Source: Salinicola halimionae (GTDB taxonomy: Bacteria > Pseudomonadota > Gammaproteobacteria > Pseudomonadales > Halomonadaceae). From it: a stretch of DNA of 64,000 nucleotides. Positions 1 through 8,666 of this stretch are shown here, one piece after another (position 1 is the first letter of the stretch; each line of letters opens with the position of its first letter). The stretch is from the NCBI RefSeq assembly GCF_003206065.1, contig NZ_PZJQ01000005.1, forward strand, positions 712,761-776,760, written 5' to 3'. A model generated the notes under the pieces. It had not been told where the DNA came from and ran no database searches. It saw only the letters and a list, made by a program, of their open reading frames with translations. The position numbers and the translations under genes were made by a program.

Positions 1-681
1 CCCGCCCTCGATGCCATTTCCAACGTCCTCAGCCGGACCAGTGACTTCGATCCGGCGACCAGCGACGCCGTGTTTCGAGTCGGCTTCACCGACGATATCG
101 AGTTTGCCTTGCTGCCGGCGCTGCTCAAGCGGCTGCGTACCGAAGCGCCGGGTATCGTGCTGGTCGTCCGGCGCGCCGACTTCCACTTGATGCCGCAACT
201 GCTCAACACCGGTGAAGTCACCGTGGCCGCCGGCTATGCGCGGGAGTTGCCGGCCAATGCGAAGCAGAAGATTCTGCGTCACAGTCGCGGCAAGGTGTTG
301 CGGGCGGATAGTCGCCCCGGGGCGTTGACGCTGGACGAATACTGCAAGCGGCCGCATGCCTTGGTATCGTTCGACGGCAATCTCGACGGCTACGTCGATG
401 AACTGCTGGCCGAGCAAGGGCGCAAGCGGCGGATCGTGCTTGCCGTGCCCCAGTTCAACAGCCTGGCCTCGCTGCTACGGGACACCGACATGGTCGCCAC
501 GGTGCCGGACTACGCCGCAGACGTTCTGGCTTCCCAGGGCGGGTTGCGGGTAGACGAGATGCCGCTGGAGCGGGCGCCGTCGCCGCTGAGCATGGTGTGG
601 CAGAGCGTCTATGACAACGACCCCGCCGAACGTTGGCTGCGCTCGCGAATCCAGATGATGTTTTCCGATAGCGAGGAGTGA
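1..681 (+). CDS. LysR-family transcriptional regulator, 3' part
   Basis: The reading frame is already open at base 1, so the N-terminal winged-helix DNA-binding domain lies outside the window and 226 codons remain. The translation begins in the linker (SDFDPATSDAVFRVGFTDD), which is typical of the junction between the LysR helix-turn-helix and its periplasmic-binding-like effector domain. The rest, ending FSDSEE, matches that effector domain in length and pattern. The effector is unknown. It sits upstream of, and co-directional with, an ABC exporter, but about 200 bases and a Fur-like box separate them, so control of the exporter is not implied. A GTG at 70 is internal and not the start. Confidence 0.85.
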   Translation, partial: PALDAISNVLSRTSDFDPATSDAVFRVGFTDDIEFALLPALLKRLRTEAPGIVLVVRRADFHLMPQLLNTGEVTVAAGYARELPANAKQKILRHSRGKVLRADSRPGALTLDEYCKRPHALVSFDGNLDGYVDELLAEQGRKRRIVLAVPQFNSLASLLRDTDMVATVPDYAADVLASQGGLRVDEMPLERAPSPLSMVWQSVYDNDPAERWLRSRIQMMFSDSEE

Positions 682-750
682 TCGCCTGACGGGGTCGAGA
701 CAGGACACTCAGACAGAGCACGAACGTCGACGCGGCTTGACTTCGTCAGT

Positions 751-769
751 GAAGATCAGAATCATTCGC
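751..769. promoter_or_regulatory. Candidate Fur box upstream of the ABC exporter
   Basis: The 19 bases read GAAGATCAGAATCATTCGC and match the Fur consensus GATAATGATAATCATTATC at 13 of 19 positions, with an intact AATCATT core. The site lies 120-170 bases upstream of the exporter, so iron-dependent repression is a reasonable inference. Confidence 0.5.
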
Positions 770-888
770 GCCTGCGGTCTGCCGTCGACCACTCGGCGCC
801 GCCTCTCTCGCTCGATGCCTGACAAGCGCTTCCGACCTCGCTTCCGCCGCGAAATTCAGCGTGAGGAGAGTCGTTTTCGCTGCCACGA

Positions 889-2592
889 GTGAGCTCAATC
901 GCTGGCTACGGAATCCGAATGGAACTACTGAGCGTCGTCTTTCGCCATTATCGCTGGCCGTTCATCGGCGTCATGCTGCTCAGCCTGCTGAGTGCGGCGC
1001 TGGGGATCGGCGTCATCGCCTTCATCAACCACTACCTGATCGTGACTGAAACGGGCGGCGGTGAAATCAGTGCCATGACCGCGCTGGTGCCGTTTATCGC
1101 TCTGGTGGCGTTGTTGCTGGCAGTCACGCTCGGTTCCCAACTGGCGCTGACCACGTTGGGCCACCACTTCGTCTACCAGCTGCGCGGTCGGTTGATCAAA
1201 CGCATTCTCGACACCGATATCGAACGTCTCGAGCAACTCGGTAGCGCGCATCTGCTGTCGTGTCTCTCCAGCGATATACGCAATGTGACCATCGCCTTCG
1301 TGCGTCTGCCGGAACTCGTTCAGGGGGTCGTGATCACGTTGGCTTCCGTGGCATATCTATTCTGGCTCTCGCCGCCGCTGCTGATGGTGACGGCGATCTG
1401 GATCGCCGTCACCATGCTGATCGGCTGGTGGCTGGTATCCAAGGTCTATCACCACATTCGAATTACCCGTGCCACCGATAGCCGGCTCTACCAGGATTAC
1501 GAGACGATTCTCCACGGACGCAAGGAGCTGGCGCTCAATCGGGATCGCGCCCGGCACCTGCTGGAAGAGGTCTACGACGCCGACGCGCGAACCTATCGTG
1601 ATCACATCATTCGCGCTGATACCTATCATCTGAGCGCGGGCAACTGGACCAACATCATGATGTTGGGGGCCATCGGCGTGGTGTTCTTTCTGGCCAACGG
1701 TCTGGGCTGGTCGAATACGGCGGTGGCGGCGACGTTTTCGCTGACGCTGCTGTTTCTGCGTTCACCTCTGATCCAGGCCGTCGGCGCGACGCCCACGCTG
1801 ATCACCGCCCAGGTCTCGTTCGACAAGCTGAGGGAGCTGTCGCTAGCCGAATATCAGGCCGATTTCGATCTGGTCGAGACTCATAGTGAATGGCAGACGC
1901 TCGAGATGCGCGACATTACCTATCGCTACCCGGCCAAGGCCGGGCGCGAAGGATTTCCCGTCGGGCCGCTCAATCTGCGTCTGGAGCGCGGCGAGCAGGT
2001 CTACCTGATCGGCGGAAATGGCAGCGGGAAGTCGACGCTGGCCAAATTGCTGACCGGGCTCTACCGACCGCACTCGGGAGAGATACGCATCGACGACGAA
2101 ATCATCGGCGAAGCGGACTGGCACCGTTACCGGCAGCGCTTTTCAGCGGTCTATACCGACTTTCATCAGTTCGATCGGTTGATGGGCCCGCGCGGCGGTG
2201 ATGCCGACCCCGCGCTGCTGGACAACTGGCTACAGACGCTGGAACTGGCCAGAAAGCTGCAGCTCGACGAAGGCAAGGTGCTCGATACCGAACTCTCCCA
2301 GGGCCAGCGCAAACGTCTGGCGCTACTGATGGCGCTGGTCGAACAGCGCCAGATTCTGCTGCTGGACGAGTGGGCCGCGGATCAGGATCCGCAGTTCCGC
2401 CGTGCCTTCTATCGTGAACTGATGCCACGCTTTAGAGAGCTAGGTATTACGGTCTTCGCGATCAGCCATGACGATCACTATTTCACTCATGCCGATCGGT
2501 TGCTGGAGATGCGTGACGGTCATCTACGCGAGCTGACCGGCGACGAGCGCGAGCTGGCGAGTCGGGATGCGGTGGCGCGAATCGATGCCTGA
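889..2592 (+). CDS. PvdE/SyrD-type cyclic-peptide/siderophore ABC exporter
   Basis: This is a fused membrane/ATPase half-transporter of about 560 residues. The first ~300 residues hold the transmembrane domain, with hydrophobic segments near 20-45, 60-85, 140-180 and 260-290. The ATPase domain has Walker [10 protein letters not shown] (about 375), signature LSQGQRKR (about 469) and Walker B ILLLDEW (about 489). The short ATPase and the DEWAADQDP stretch fit the cyclic peptide exporter family (PvdE, SyrD). These move siderophores or peptides across the inner membrane. The GTG at 889 is the longest start; an ATG at 919 (MELLSVVF) is equally plausible and neither has a strong ribosome site. No peptide synthetase lies nearby, so the substrate may be the hydroxamate siderophore made at 13.9-19.4 kb. 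Confidence 0.85.
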   Translation: MSSIAGYGIRMELLSVVFRHYRWPFIGVMLLSLLSAALGIGVIAFINHYLIVTETGGGEISAMTALVPFIALVALLLAVTLGSQLALTTLGHHFVYQLRGRLIKRILDTDIERLEQLGSAHLLSCLSSDIRNVTIAFVRLPELVQGVVITLASVAYLFWLSPPLLMVTAIWIAVTMLIGWWLVSKVYHHIRITRATDSRLYQDYETILHGRKELALNRDRARHLLEEVYDADARTYRDHIIRADTYHLSAGNWTNIMMLGAIGVVFFLANGLGWSNTAVAATFSLTLLFLRSPLIQAVGATPTLITAQVSFDKLRELSLAEYQADFDLVETHSEWQTLEMRDITYRYPAKAGREGFPVGPLNLRLERGEQVYLIGGNGSGKSTLAKLLTGLYRPHSGEIRIDDEIIGEADWHRYRQRFSAVYTDFHQFDRLMGPRGGDADPALLDNWLQTLELARKLQLDEGKVLDTELSQGQRKRLALLMALVEQRQILLLDEWAADQDPQFRRAFYRELMPRFRELGITVFAISHDDHYFTHADRLLEMRDGHLRELTGDERELASRDAVARIDA

Positions 2593-2636
2593 GTGCCGCG
2601 CGAGCCGTCTAGCTAACCATAGGGTTGTCCCTAGGA

Positions 2637-4031
2637 CTATCCGTCGAGCGCGATCTCTTCATCGTCGAAGGTGATCTTCTCGATATCGACCAGCGTCGCC
2701 TCGATCCCGTTACCCTCCACCTGCACCTTGCCATCCCGGCGCTCGATGACGTAATCGTCGCGAGCGCCGTCGAAATGCGCCTCGTCCTCACCGGCGCCAC
2801 CGTCCAGCCAGTTGTCGCCCCAGCCGAACCCCGGATCGAGCACATCGTCGCCGTCACCGCCGTGGAGTTCATCGTTGCCTTGGGCGCCATCGAGCGTCAC
2901 GCCATCATCGTCGCCACGAACGATGTCATCGCGGCGTGAACCGACTACGTCGCCGAAGGTCACCTCGTTGGTCGACATGTCGGTCGGGGCACCAAAGGAT
3001 TCCCCTGCGTTGACCCATAGCGTGGTCGAGATCTCGTCGTTGTCCGGATCGCGGTCTGAATGATCGACGTGAACGCGGTTGTCGTGATCGCTACCGCCGT
3101 GGAAATTGATATCGCGGTCGGTGCGGGTGACCTCGATATCGTTACCGACGGAAGAATGCCAGGAGGCGAAAAGCACGCCGTGACGCATGCCGCTGTCGTT
3201 CAGGTCATCGAAATCTCCGTCGTAGCTCTCTCGCAGTTCGAACGCATAACCGTTGCCGCCGCTGCCCTTGTTGAAGCTACCGTTCGCGGTCAGCGAGTCG
3301 GCATCGATGTCCAGCGATCGGGAGAACTCGAAGGCGGTCGAGGGGCCGTCGATGATCGCGACGTCGTCGAGCTCGCCGTCCGTGGTGTCGGCGAACTCGA
3401 TCGCGTGATAACGGGAAAGTGAATCGAGTTGGTTGTCGAACTCGCTGCCATCCGGCTCGCCGAGCTGGAAGCCCACCGAAAAGCCCCGCAACGAGACATC
3501 GTCGGCAGTGTCGACGTGGGTCACTTCTGCCCGGTGATGGTCGAAGTCGAAATGCACGCCACGATCGAGGGTGACGTAGTCGCCATCAACGGCAGTGACC
3601 TTGGCCATGCTGGTACGCAGTGGTGAATCGAGCTCGCGCCAGTCATGGTCATCGATCTCGTCGAGATATTCGGTGTCGTTGTCCTGAGCGATGCGAATCG
3701 TATCGCCAGCCTTCAGATCGTCGGCATCATCAAGCTTGAGCACGGTCTCGCCCGCGTCGACGTCGGATTCAATCTTGCCGATGCTTTTCTTGGTGCCACC
3801 AGTAACCAGGATCGCGTTGTCGTCGTCCTCTTCAAATGCGTCACCAGTGAATGTCAGCCGAGTATTGGCGCTACCTTCGCCTACCAGAGACACGTCGGAA
3901 CGGGCGATGGTCAGGGCGTGATCGAAGCGATATTCGCCCGACCCGAGTTTGACCGTTTCATCGCGGTTAGCTTCTTCGTTGATGATCCGCTCGAGTTCAT
4001 CGGCGGTGATGCTGGAGTCGACACGAATCAT
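2637..4031 (-). CDS. Acidic parallel beta-helix protein with RTX-type C-terminus
   Basis: This 464-residue protein is extremely rich in Asp and Glu. Residues ~1-350 look like a right-handed beta-helix of the pectate-lyase/epimerase kind: an early stretch VKLGSGEYRFDHALTI followed by short repeated strands with conserved Asn/Asp turns. Residues ~375-430 contain glycine/aspartate nonapeptides (GNDELHGGDGDDVLDPG), the calcium-binding RTX motif, and the C-terminal ~40 residues are a typical uncleaved type I secretion tail. No Sec signal is visible. It is most likely an exported polysaccharide-active or surface protein; no catalytic residues can be assigned. No type I secretion genes are adjacent. 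An ATG start at 4031 is preceded by a plausible GGGAAGAG. Confidence 0.7.
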   Translation of the reverse strand: MIRVDSSITADELERIINEEANRDETVKLGSGEYRFDHALTIARSDVSLVGEGSANTRLTFTGDAFEEDDDNAILVTGGTKKSIGKIESDVDAGETVLKLDDADDLKAGDTIRIAQDNDTEYLDEIDDHDWRELDSPLRTSMAKVTAVDGDYVTLDRGVHFDFDHHRAEVTHVDTADDVSLRGFSVGFQLGEPDGSEFDNQLDSLSRYHAIEFADTTDGELDDVAIIDGPSTAFEFSRSLDIDADSLTANGSFNKGSGGNGYAFELRESYDGDFDDLNDSGMRHGVLFASWHSSVGNDIEVTRTDRDINFHGGSDHDNRVHVDHSDRDPDNDEISTTLWVNAGESFGAPTDMSTNEVTFGDVVGSRRDDIVRGDDDGVTLDGAQGNDELHGGDGDDVLDPGFGWGDNWLDGGAGEDEAHFDGARDDYVIERRDGKVQVEGNGIEATLVDIEKITFDDEEIALDG

Positions 4032-4193
4032 GGACTCTTCCCTGGTGGGCGACAGCGTGGAACGGCGCCGCGATTTTAAAACGCGACGATCCTACTCAGC
4101 TTGTCGCCGGGGCGGGGAAACGGACTGTGGCGATTTGGTATCCGTCTGCAACGCTTGGCGCGGAGTGGTCGCTAGAGGCTTACCGACGTGCAC
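4032..4193. other. Intergenic gap between the RTX gene and the DNA-repair pair
   Basis: The 162 bases hold the upstream region of the RTX gene and the end of the repair operon. I see no clear operator or terminator here. Confidence 0.4.
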
Positions 4194-5150
4194 TTAGCTC
4201 TTTGCCACGCCCTGCGCTTGATCACGCGCGCCGTCCTGCGCTTCCCTGCGGGGCGGCAGCGCCTTGCCTCGACGCTGCCCCACGCTCGACTCCTGCGCCA
4301 GGCGTTGTCCGCCGTGACGCGCCTTGGCTTCCATGGCCGGGATCAGATCGCCTTCGCTGAGGTGACGCCAGAAGCGCTGCGGCATGTGCTGGGTCATCAC
4401 CTTGTGATTGAGCCGGGCCGGATTGAAGGTGCTGACGAAATAGGTGCGCCAGAGTGCGTGATCGTCGTCGACTCTGGTGTGGCTAGCAGAGGTCCGAGCG
4501 GCTGCCGTCCGCGCCTCGCTGGCCCAGGTCGCTGGGCAGGGATCGCGATAATCGAGCACCGAGCCATTCCAGCTCGCGCCACCCTGTGGTGTCGCGATGA
4601 TCCAGCGCGAGCCGCCCATGCGATCGGCGAAGTGCTCCGCGCCCAGGTCGAGCACGTCATGCGCGGGCTCGAACCAGGCGATATAACGCTCTCCCAGCGC
4701 GTCATCACGTCGATGAAATCGCAGAAAGGCATGCATGTGATGCGCTTCACGCTTCACCGCATGCCAGCGTTGATGCAGAACGCGACCGTCCGCGTCGGCG
4801 GCATGCGCCGCCGCGGCATCGCCTCGCGCCAAGCGCCACAGGACCTGATACAGCAGCGGCCAGCGCGGCTGATCGTAATCCTGGGTGCGATAGCGCGCGG
4901 CATTCCGCAGCAGCGTCAACTGGTCGCGACCGATCCGGATCGGTGTCGAAGATGGCTTCCGAGAGGAGGGCGGGTTTTCCAATGCTCTCGGCGACGAGAA
5001 CAGGTCGTCATGACTGTCGTTGCCATCGTGCCAAGTGACGCTGGCCGGCGGAGTGCCGGCCTGAAGCAGCCGGCGAGCCTGCTCGCGCCATTCGTCGAAA
5101 TCGTTGGCCCAGGCAACGCATGGCGCCGAGGATATCGGGGCGCTGCGCAT
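4194..5150 (-). CDS. TIGR03915-type DNA metabolism protein (DUF4130)
   Basis: This 318-residue protein has the hallmarks of the family always paired with a TIGR03916 radical-SAM protein: the motif HAFLRFHRR mid-protein, YFVSTFNPARLN and the tail QHMPQRFWRHL. The extreme C-terminus (after residue ~290) is low-complexity and basic. The family is thought to act in DNA repair or modification because some members are fused to a uracil-DNA glycosylase domain; no such domain is present here. AAGGAG lies eight bases before the ATG. It is second in a two-gene operon, 42 bases after the radical-SAM gene, and so should share its LexA box. Confidence 0.8.
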   Translation of the reverse strand: MRSAPISSAPCVAWANDFDEWREQARRLLQAGTPPASVTWHDGNDSHDDLFSSPRALENPPSSRKPSSTPIRIGRDQLTLLRNAARYRTQDYDQPRWPLLYQVLWRLARGDAAAAHAADADGRVLHQRWHAVKREAHHMHAFLRFHRRDDALGERYIAWFEPAHDVLDLGAEHFADRMGGSRWIIATPQGGASWNGSVLDYRDPCPATWASEARTAAARTSASHTRVDDDHALWRTYFVSTFNPARLNHKVMTQHMPQRFWRHLSEGDLIPAMEAKARHGGQRLAQESSVGQRRGKALPPRREAQDGARDQAQGVAKS

Positions 5151-5192
5151 GGTGAGATCTCCTTCGTGCTGTCTCCAATATTCTATTCGGCG

Positions 5193-6452
5193 CTACCACA
5201 GCGCCATCTGGGCAGGCTGGGGTGCGGTCAGGCTCTGACGCAGACGGGTGCTGTCCTGACAGGCATCGGTGGGGCGGTAGTCCTGCGTGATGACGAACGG
5301 ACGCAAGGTGTCTAGTCGGCAGCGCAGTGCGACCAGATCCAGATAGCGAATGCGCCGTAGTCGTCGCAGATCGACCAGCCGCTGCACGCTGCGCAGGCCG
5401 ATGCCCGGCACGCGAGCGATCATTGCCGGTTCGGCGCGATTGAGATCGACCGGAAAATCATCGCGATGAGCCAATGCCCAGGCCAGCTTGGGGTCGATCT
5501 CCAGATCCAGATTCCCCGGCGCGTTCAGCAGCTCCTCGGCTTGAAAACCGTAACTGCGGATGAGGAAGTCGGCCTGATACAGCCGATGTTCCCGCAGCAG
5601 CGGTGGCGCCGCCTGAGGTAGCCCGGCCGGACGCTCGGGAATCGGGCTGAACGCGGAGTAATAGACGCGCTTGAGGCGAAAATCCCGATAGAGGCGCTGG
5701 GCGGACTTCAGAATCGTACGGTCATCGGTGGCGTCCGCGCCGACGATCATCTGCGTGCTCTGGCCGCCGGGTGCATAGCGTGGAGCCTGACGCTTGGAGT
5801 TGCCGCTGCGTACCGATTGGCGGGCATCCTGTCGGGCATCGTCGTTGGCGGCGTCGATTCCCTGGCGCATATGGCCCATGGCGGCATGGATGGTGCCGAG
5901 CTCTTTCTCCGGCGCCAGCGTCTTCAGGCTGGTCAGCGTCGGCAGTTCGATGTTCGCACTTAGCCGGTCGGCGTAACGCCCGGCTTCTTCAAGCAGTTTG
6001 GGGTCCGCCTCCGGGATCGCCTTGAGATGAATGTAGCCGCGGAATTGATGCGTCTCCCGGAGTAACTTGGCCACCTGAATCATCTGCTCCATGGTGTAGT
6101 CGCTGGAGCGAATGATGCCGGAGCTCAGGAACAATCCGCTGATGGTATTGCGGCGGTAGAACGATAGCGTCAGGCGGACGACTTCCTCCGGTGTGAAACG
6201 CGCGCGGGGCACGTTGCTCGAGCGGCGATTGACGCAGTACTGGCAGTCGAAAAGGCAGAAGTTGGTCAGCAGCACCTTGAGCAGGGAGACGCAGCGGCCG
6301 TCCGGGGTGAAGCTATGGCAGATCCCCATGCCGTTCGAGGAACCGAGACCCTCCTTGCCGCGGGACGACCGCTTGGGTGCGCCGCTGCTCGCGCAGGAAG
6401 CATCGTACTTGGCGGCATCGGCGAGGATGGAGAGCTTGTCGATCAGTTCCAT
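5193..6452 (-). CDS. Putative DNA-repair radical-SAM protein (TIGR03916 type)
   Basis: The protein has 419 residues. The radical-SAM cysteine cluster is CLFDCQYC (about residue 68-75), preceded by GICHSFTPDGRCVSLLKVL, a signature of this family. A TIM-barrel-like region follows (GLFLSSGI, RGYIHLKAIP). The C-terminus carries a helix-hairpin-helix, IARVPGIGLRSVQRLVDLRR, expected to bind DNA. The chemical reaction is not known to me. The stretch at about 205-235 (DDARQDARQSVRSGNSKRQ) is a polar insert. It leads the operon with the TIGR03915 gene and has a near-ideal LexA site 24-51 bases before its ATG, pointing to damage-induced expression. Confidence 0.88.
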   Translation of the reverse strand: MELIDKLSILADAAKYDASCASSGAPKRSSRGKEGLGSSNGMGICHSFTPDGRCVSLLKVLLTNFCLFDCQYCVNRRSSNVPRARFTPEEVVRLTLSFYRRNTISGLFLSSGIIRSSDYTMEQMIQVAKLLRETHQFRGYIHLKAIPEADPKLLEEAGRYADRLSANIELPTLTSLKTLAPEKELGTIHAAMGHMRQGIDAANDDARQDARQSVRSGNSKRQAPRYAPGGQSTQMIVGADATDDRTILKSAQRLYRDFRLKRVYYSAFSPIPERPAGLPQAAPPLLREHRLYQADFLIRSYGFQAEELLNAPGNLDLEIDPKLAWALAHRDDFPVDLNRAEPAMIARVPGIGLRSVQRLVDLRRLRRIRYLDLVALRCRLDTLRPFVITQDYRPTDACQDSTRLRQSLTAPQPAQMALW

Positions 6453-6475
6453 GCACTGAATCCCGTGAGTCGTCT

Positions 6476-6503
6476 CGAATACTGTTTTAATATACAGTAT
6501 TCG
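6476..6503. promoter_or_regulatory. LexA (SOS) box
   Basis: The site is a palindrome with two perfect 10-base arms, CGAATACTGT and ACAGTATTCG, around 8 A/T bases. It contains CTG-N10-CAG exactly as in gammaproteobacterial LexA operators. It sits just upstream of the radical-SAM gene on the minus strand, where it would overlap the promoter. Confidence 0.9.
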
Positions 6504-6575
6504 AGAATGGCGAGATCGACAAGGTGAATTAGCCGAACCTGGTAGGGATTCGATGCCGAGATCGGCAGCAGCGCC

Positions 6576-8666
6576 TCAACCCGCGTGGGCTATCTGTCCT
6601 TCGACCCATGCCCTGACTTCGGGATAGGGCCGCTTTTCGTAGAGACCGAAGCCCCCGAGTTGGCGCGCCTTGAGTGGAGTGAAGATCGGCATCGTGAGTC
6701 CGCACAGGAAGTGGGCGATGCGTTGCGCGCCGGGTGCCGTTCCGAGCTGTTCACGATGGCGTTCGATCAGCGGCCGGGCATGCCGCTCGAAATCGGTATC
6801 GGTCAGGGGCGGCAGTGCCGGCGCGGCGGGCAGGCGAGCGATGCGGCCGTGGCAGACCGAGCAATGTCCGCAGTTTCGGGCGGCTTGAACAGGCTGGCCG
6901 CAGTCTCGGGCGACTTGGACGTTCTGGCCGATGTCCGCTGGAGCGTCATCGTGTTCGAACTGCCTATCGCCAAAGTAGGCGGCTAGCCGACGTGTCAGGC
7001 AGGTCTCGGATTCGAACAGGTCGACCATGGCATGCAGCCGCTCGATCTCGGCACCCTCGCGGCTTTCGGCCTCGGCGAAGAGCTGTTTGCTCAAGGCATC
7101 GACGTCGAAATCGAGCTGGCACACCTCAAAGACATCGGTCATGCGCTTGCCTTCCAGTACCACCCAGCCCTTGTCCTGGAAGTACTCCAGGGCGGAGATG
7201 ACGCGCGAGCGCGAGGCATCGATCTCCGCGGTAACGCCGGCGTCGTAGAGCCGCTCGAAATCCACCGTGCCCCAGGTTTTGGCGATGGTGATGTTGTCCA
7301 CCAGCAGGCGCACGAAATCGGCGCGCTCGCTCTGGAATCGGGCGATCAAATTGGCCGGCTCTTCGAGATAGCGCAGCCGATATTCGGCCAGATAGGCGAA
7401 GCGCGGTGCAATGACGCCGTGCATCTCGAGCCGGACCAGCAGGGTTTTCAACGGCAGCAGACGAACGTTGCTGTCGCGGGATAGCGTGTTGAGCAATACC
7501 GGCCATTGGCGCTCCGGCCGCTGGCCGGCATCGGCAATTTCGGTCAGTACGTGGCGAATGCCGTCTCGCTCCGGGGTATCGCCGTAGACGAAGTTCTCCA
7601 GCACGCGCAGGCCGTCGCGGCCGGCCAGCGTCAGACACCGCGAAGGGTTGCCGTCGCGTCCGGCGCGGCCGATCTCCTGGCTGTAGTTCTCGATCGACTT
7701 GGGTAGATCGTAGTGAATGACGTTGCGGATGTTGCCCTTGTCGATGCCCATGCCGAAGGCAATGGTGGCAACGATGCAGGGAATGTCACCATTCATGAAA
7801 CCGCGCTGGATCTGATCCCGGGTTTCGCTGTCCAGCCCGGCATGATAAGCGCGTACCGCGAGGCCCTGATTGGCGAGCGAGCTGGCTACCGCTTCGGCGG
7901 TGTGCTGCAGCGTGACGTAGATGATGGTGGGTGCTTCCGACTTTGACCCTGATCCGGACGTCGGTTGCTGCTGGGGGGATAGCCACTTGGCCAGTGCTGG
8001 CAGCCGGCTTTCGGCCTCCATCGGATGCACCAGCAGTTCGAGGTTGCTGCGATAGAAGCCGGTGGTGATGACGTCTTCCGCCGCGATGGCGAACTTGTCT
8101 CGCATATCGGTGATCACGGCCGGGGTCGCCGTGGCAGTCAACAGCAGCGCTTGAGGAATGTCGAACTCTCGCTGGTAATCCGGCAGCTTGAGATAGTCCG
8201 GGCGGAAGTTGTGACCCCATTCGGAAATACAGTGCGCTTCGTCGATCACCAGCAGCGAGATGGCGATCTGACGCAGGAAGTGGCGAAAGCGCTCGTTCTT
8301 GAGGCGCTCCACCGAGACCATCAGGATCTTCAGCTCGCCGCTGCGGGCGCGGTCCATGATCTCGCGGGCAGTGTCGCGATCCTGGGTCGAATCGAGGCTC
8401 GCCGCCGCCACGCCGTGACGCTGGAGGAACGCCAACTGGTCCTGCATCAGAGCGAGCAGCGGTGAGACCACTAATGTGAGATTGGGCAGGTGCAATGCCG
8501 GCAGTTGATAGCAAAGCGATTTTCCGGCGCCGGTGGCGAAGATCGCCGCCGTCGATCGGCCCTCTATCACTCGCTCGATGACATCTTCCTGTGCGCCGCG
8601 AAACGCGGGAAAGCCGAATACCTCGAGCAGGGTTTCGCGGGGGCTTTTCGTGCTTTCCTGGATCAT
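6576..8666 (-). CDS. RecQ-family ATP-dependent DNA helicase
   Basis: This 696-residue superfamily-2 helicase unwinds DNA 3'-5' in recombination and repair. Motif I is ATGAGKS at residues 44-50; RecQ normally has TGGGKS, so the second Gly is Ala. Motif II is DEAH at 142-145 followed by the RecQ aromatic-rich loop (CISEWGHNFRPDY), then motif III LTATATP. Motif VI reads EIGRAGRDG. The region near 600-620 holds Cys residues (CRNCGHCSVCHGR) consistent with the RecQ zinc site. The long loop at about 235 (QQQPTSGSGSKSE) is unusual. Its ATG overlaps the stop of the upstream MFS gene by four bases (ATGA), so the two are probably translationally coupled. Confidence 0.93.
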   Translation of the reverse strand: MIQESTKSPRETLLEVFGFPAFRGAQEDVIERVIEGRSTAAIFATGAGKSLCYQLPALHLPNLTLVVSPLLALMQDQLAFLQRHGVAAASLDSTQDRDTAREIMDRARSGELKILMVSVERLKNERFRHFLRQIAISLLVIDEAHCISEWGHNFRPDYLKLPDYQREFDIPQALLLTATATPAVITDMRDKFAIAAEDVITTGFYRSNLELLVHPMEAESRLPALAKWLSPQQQPTSGSGSKSEAPTIIYVTLQHTAEAVASSLANQGLAVRAYHAGLDSETRDQIQRGFMNGDIPCIVATIAFGMGIDKGNIRNVIHYDLPKSIENYSQEIGRAGRDGNPSRCLTLAGRDGLRVLENFVYGDTPERDGIRHVLTEIADAGQRPERQWPVLLNTLSRDSNVRLLPLKTLLVRLEMHGVIAPRFAYLAEYRLRYLEEPANLIARFQSERADFVRLLVDNITIAKTWGTVDFERLYDAGVTAEIDASRSRVISALEYFQDKGWVVLEGKRMTDVFEVCQLDFDVDALSKQLFAEAESREGAEIERLHAMVDLFESETCLTRRLAAYFGDRQFEHDDAPADIGQNVQVARDCGQPVQAARNCGHCSVCHGRIARLPAAPALPPLTDTDFERHARPLIERHREQLGTAPGAQRIAHFLCGLTMPIFTPLKARQLGGFGLYEKRPYPEVRAWVEGQIAHAG

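Noticed and set aside
4188-5315. 375-codon plus-strand ORF opposite the TIGR03915 gene
   Set aside because: It mirrors codon bias of the real minus-strand gene, has no ribosome site and shows no family motif.
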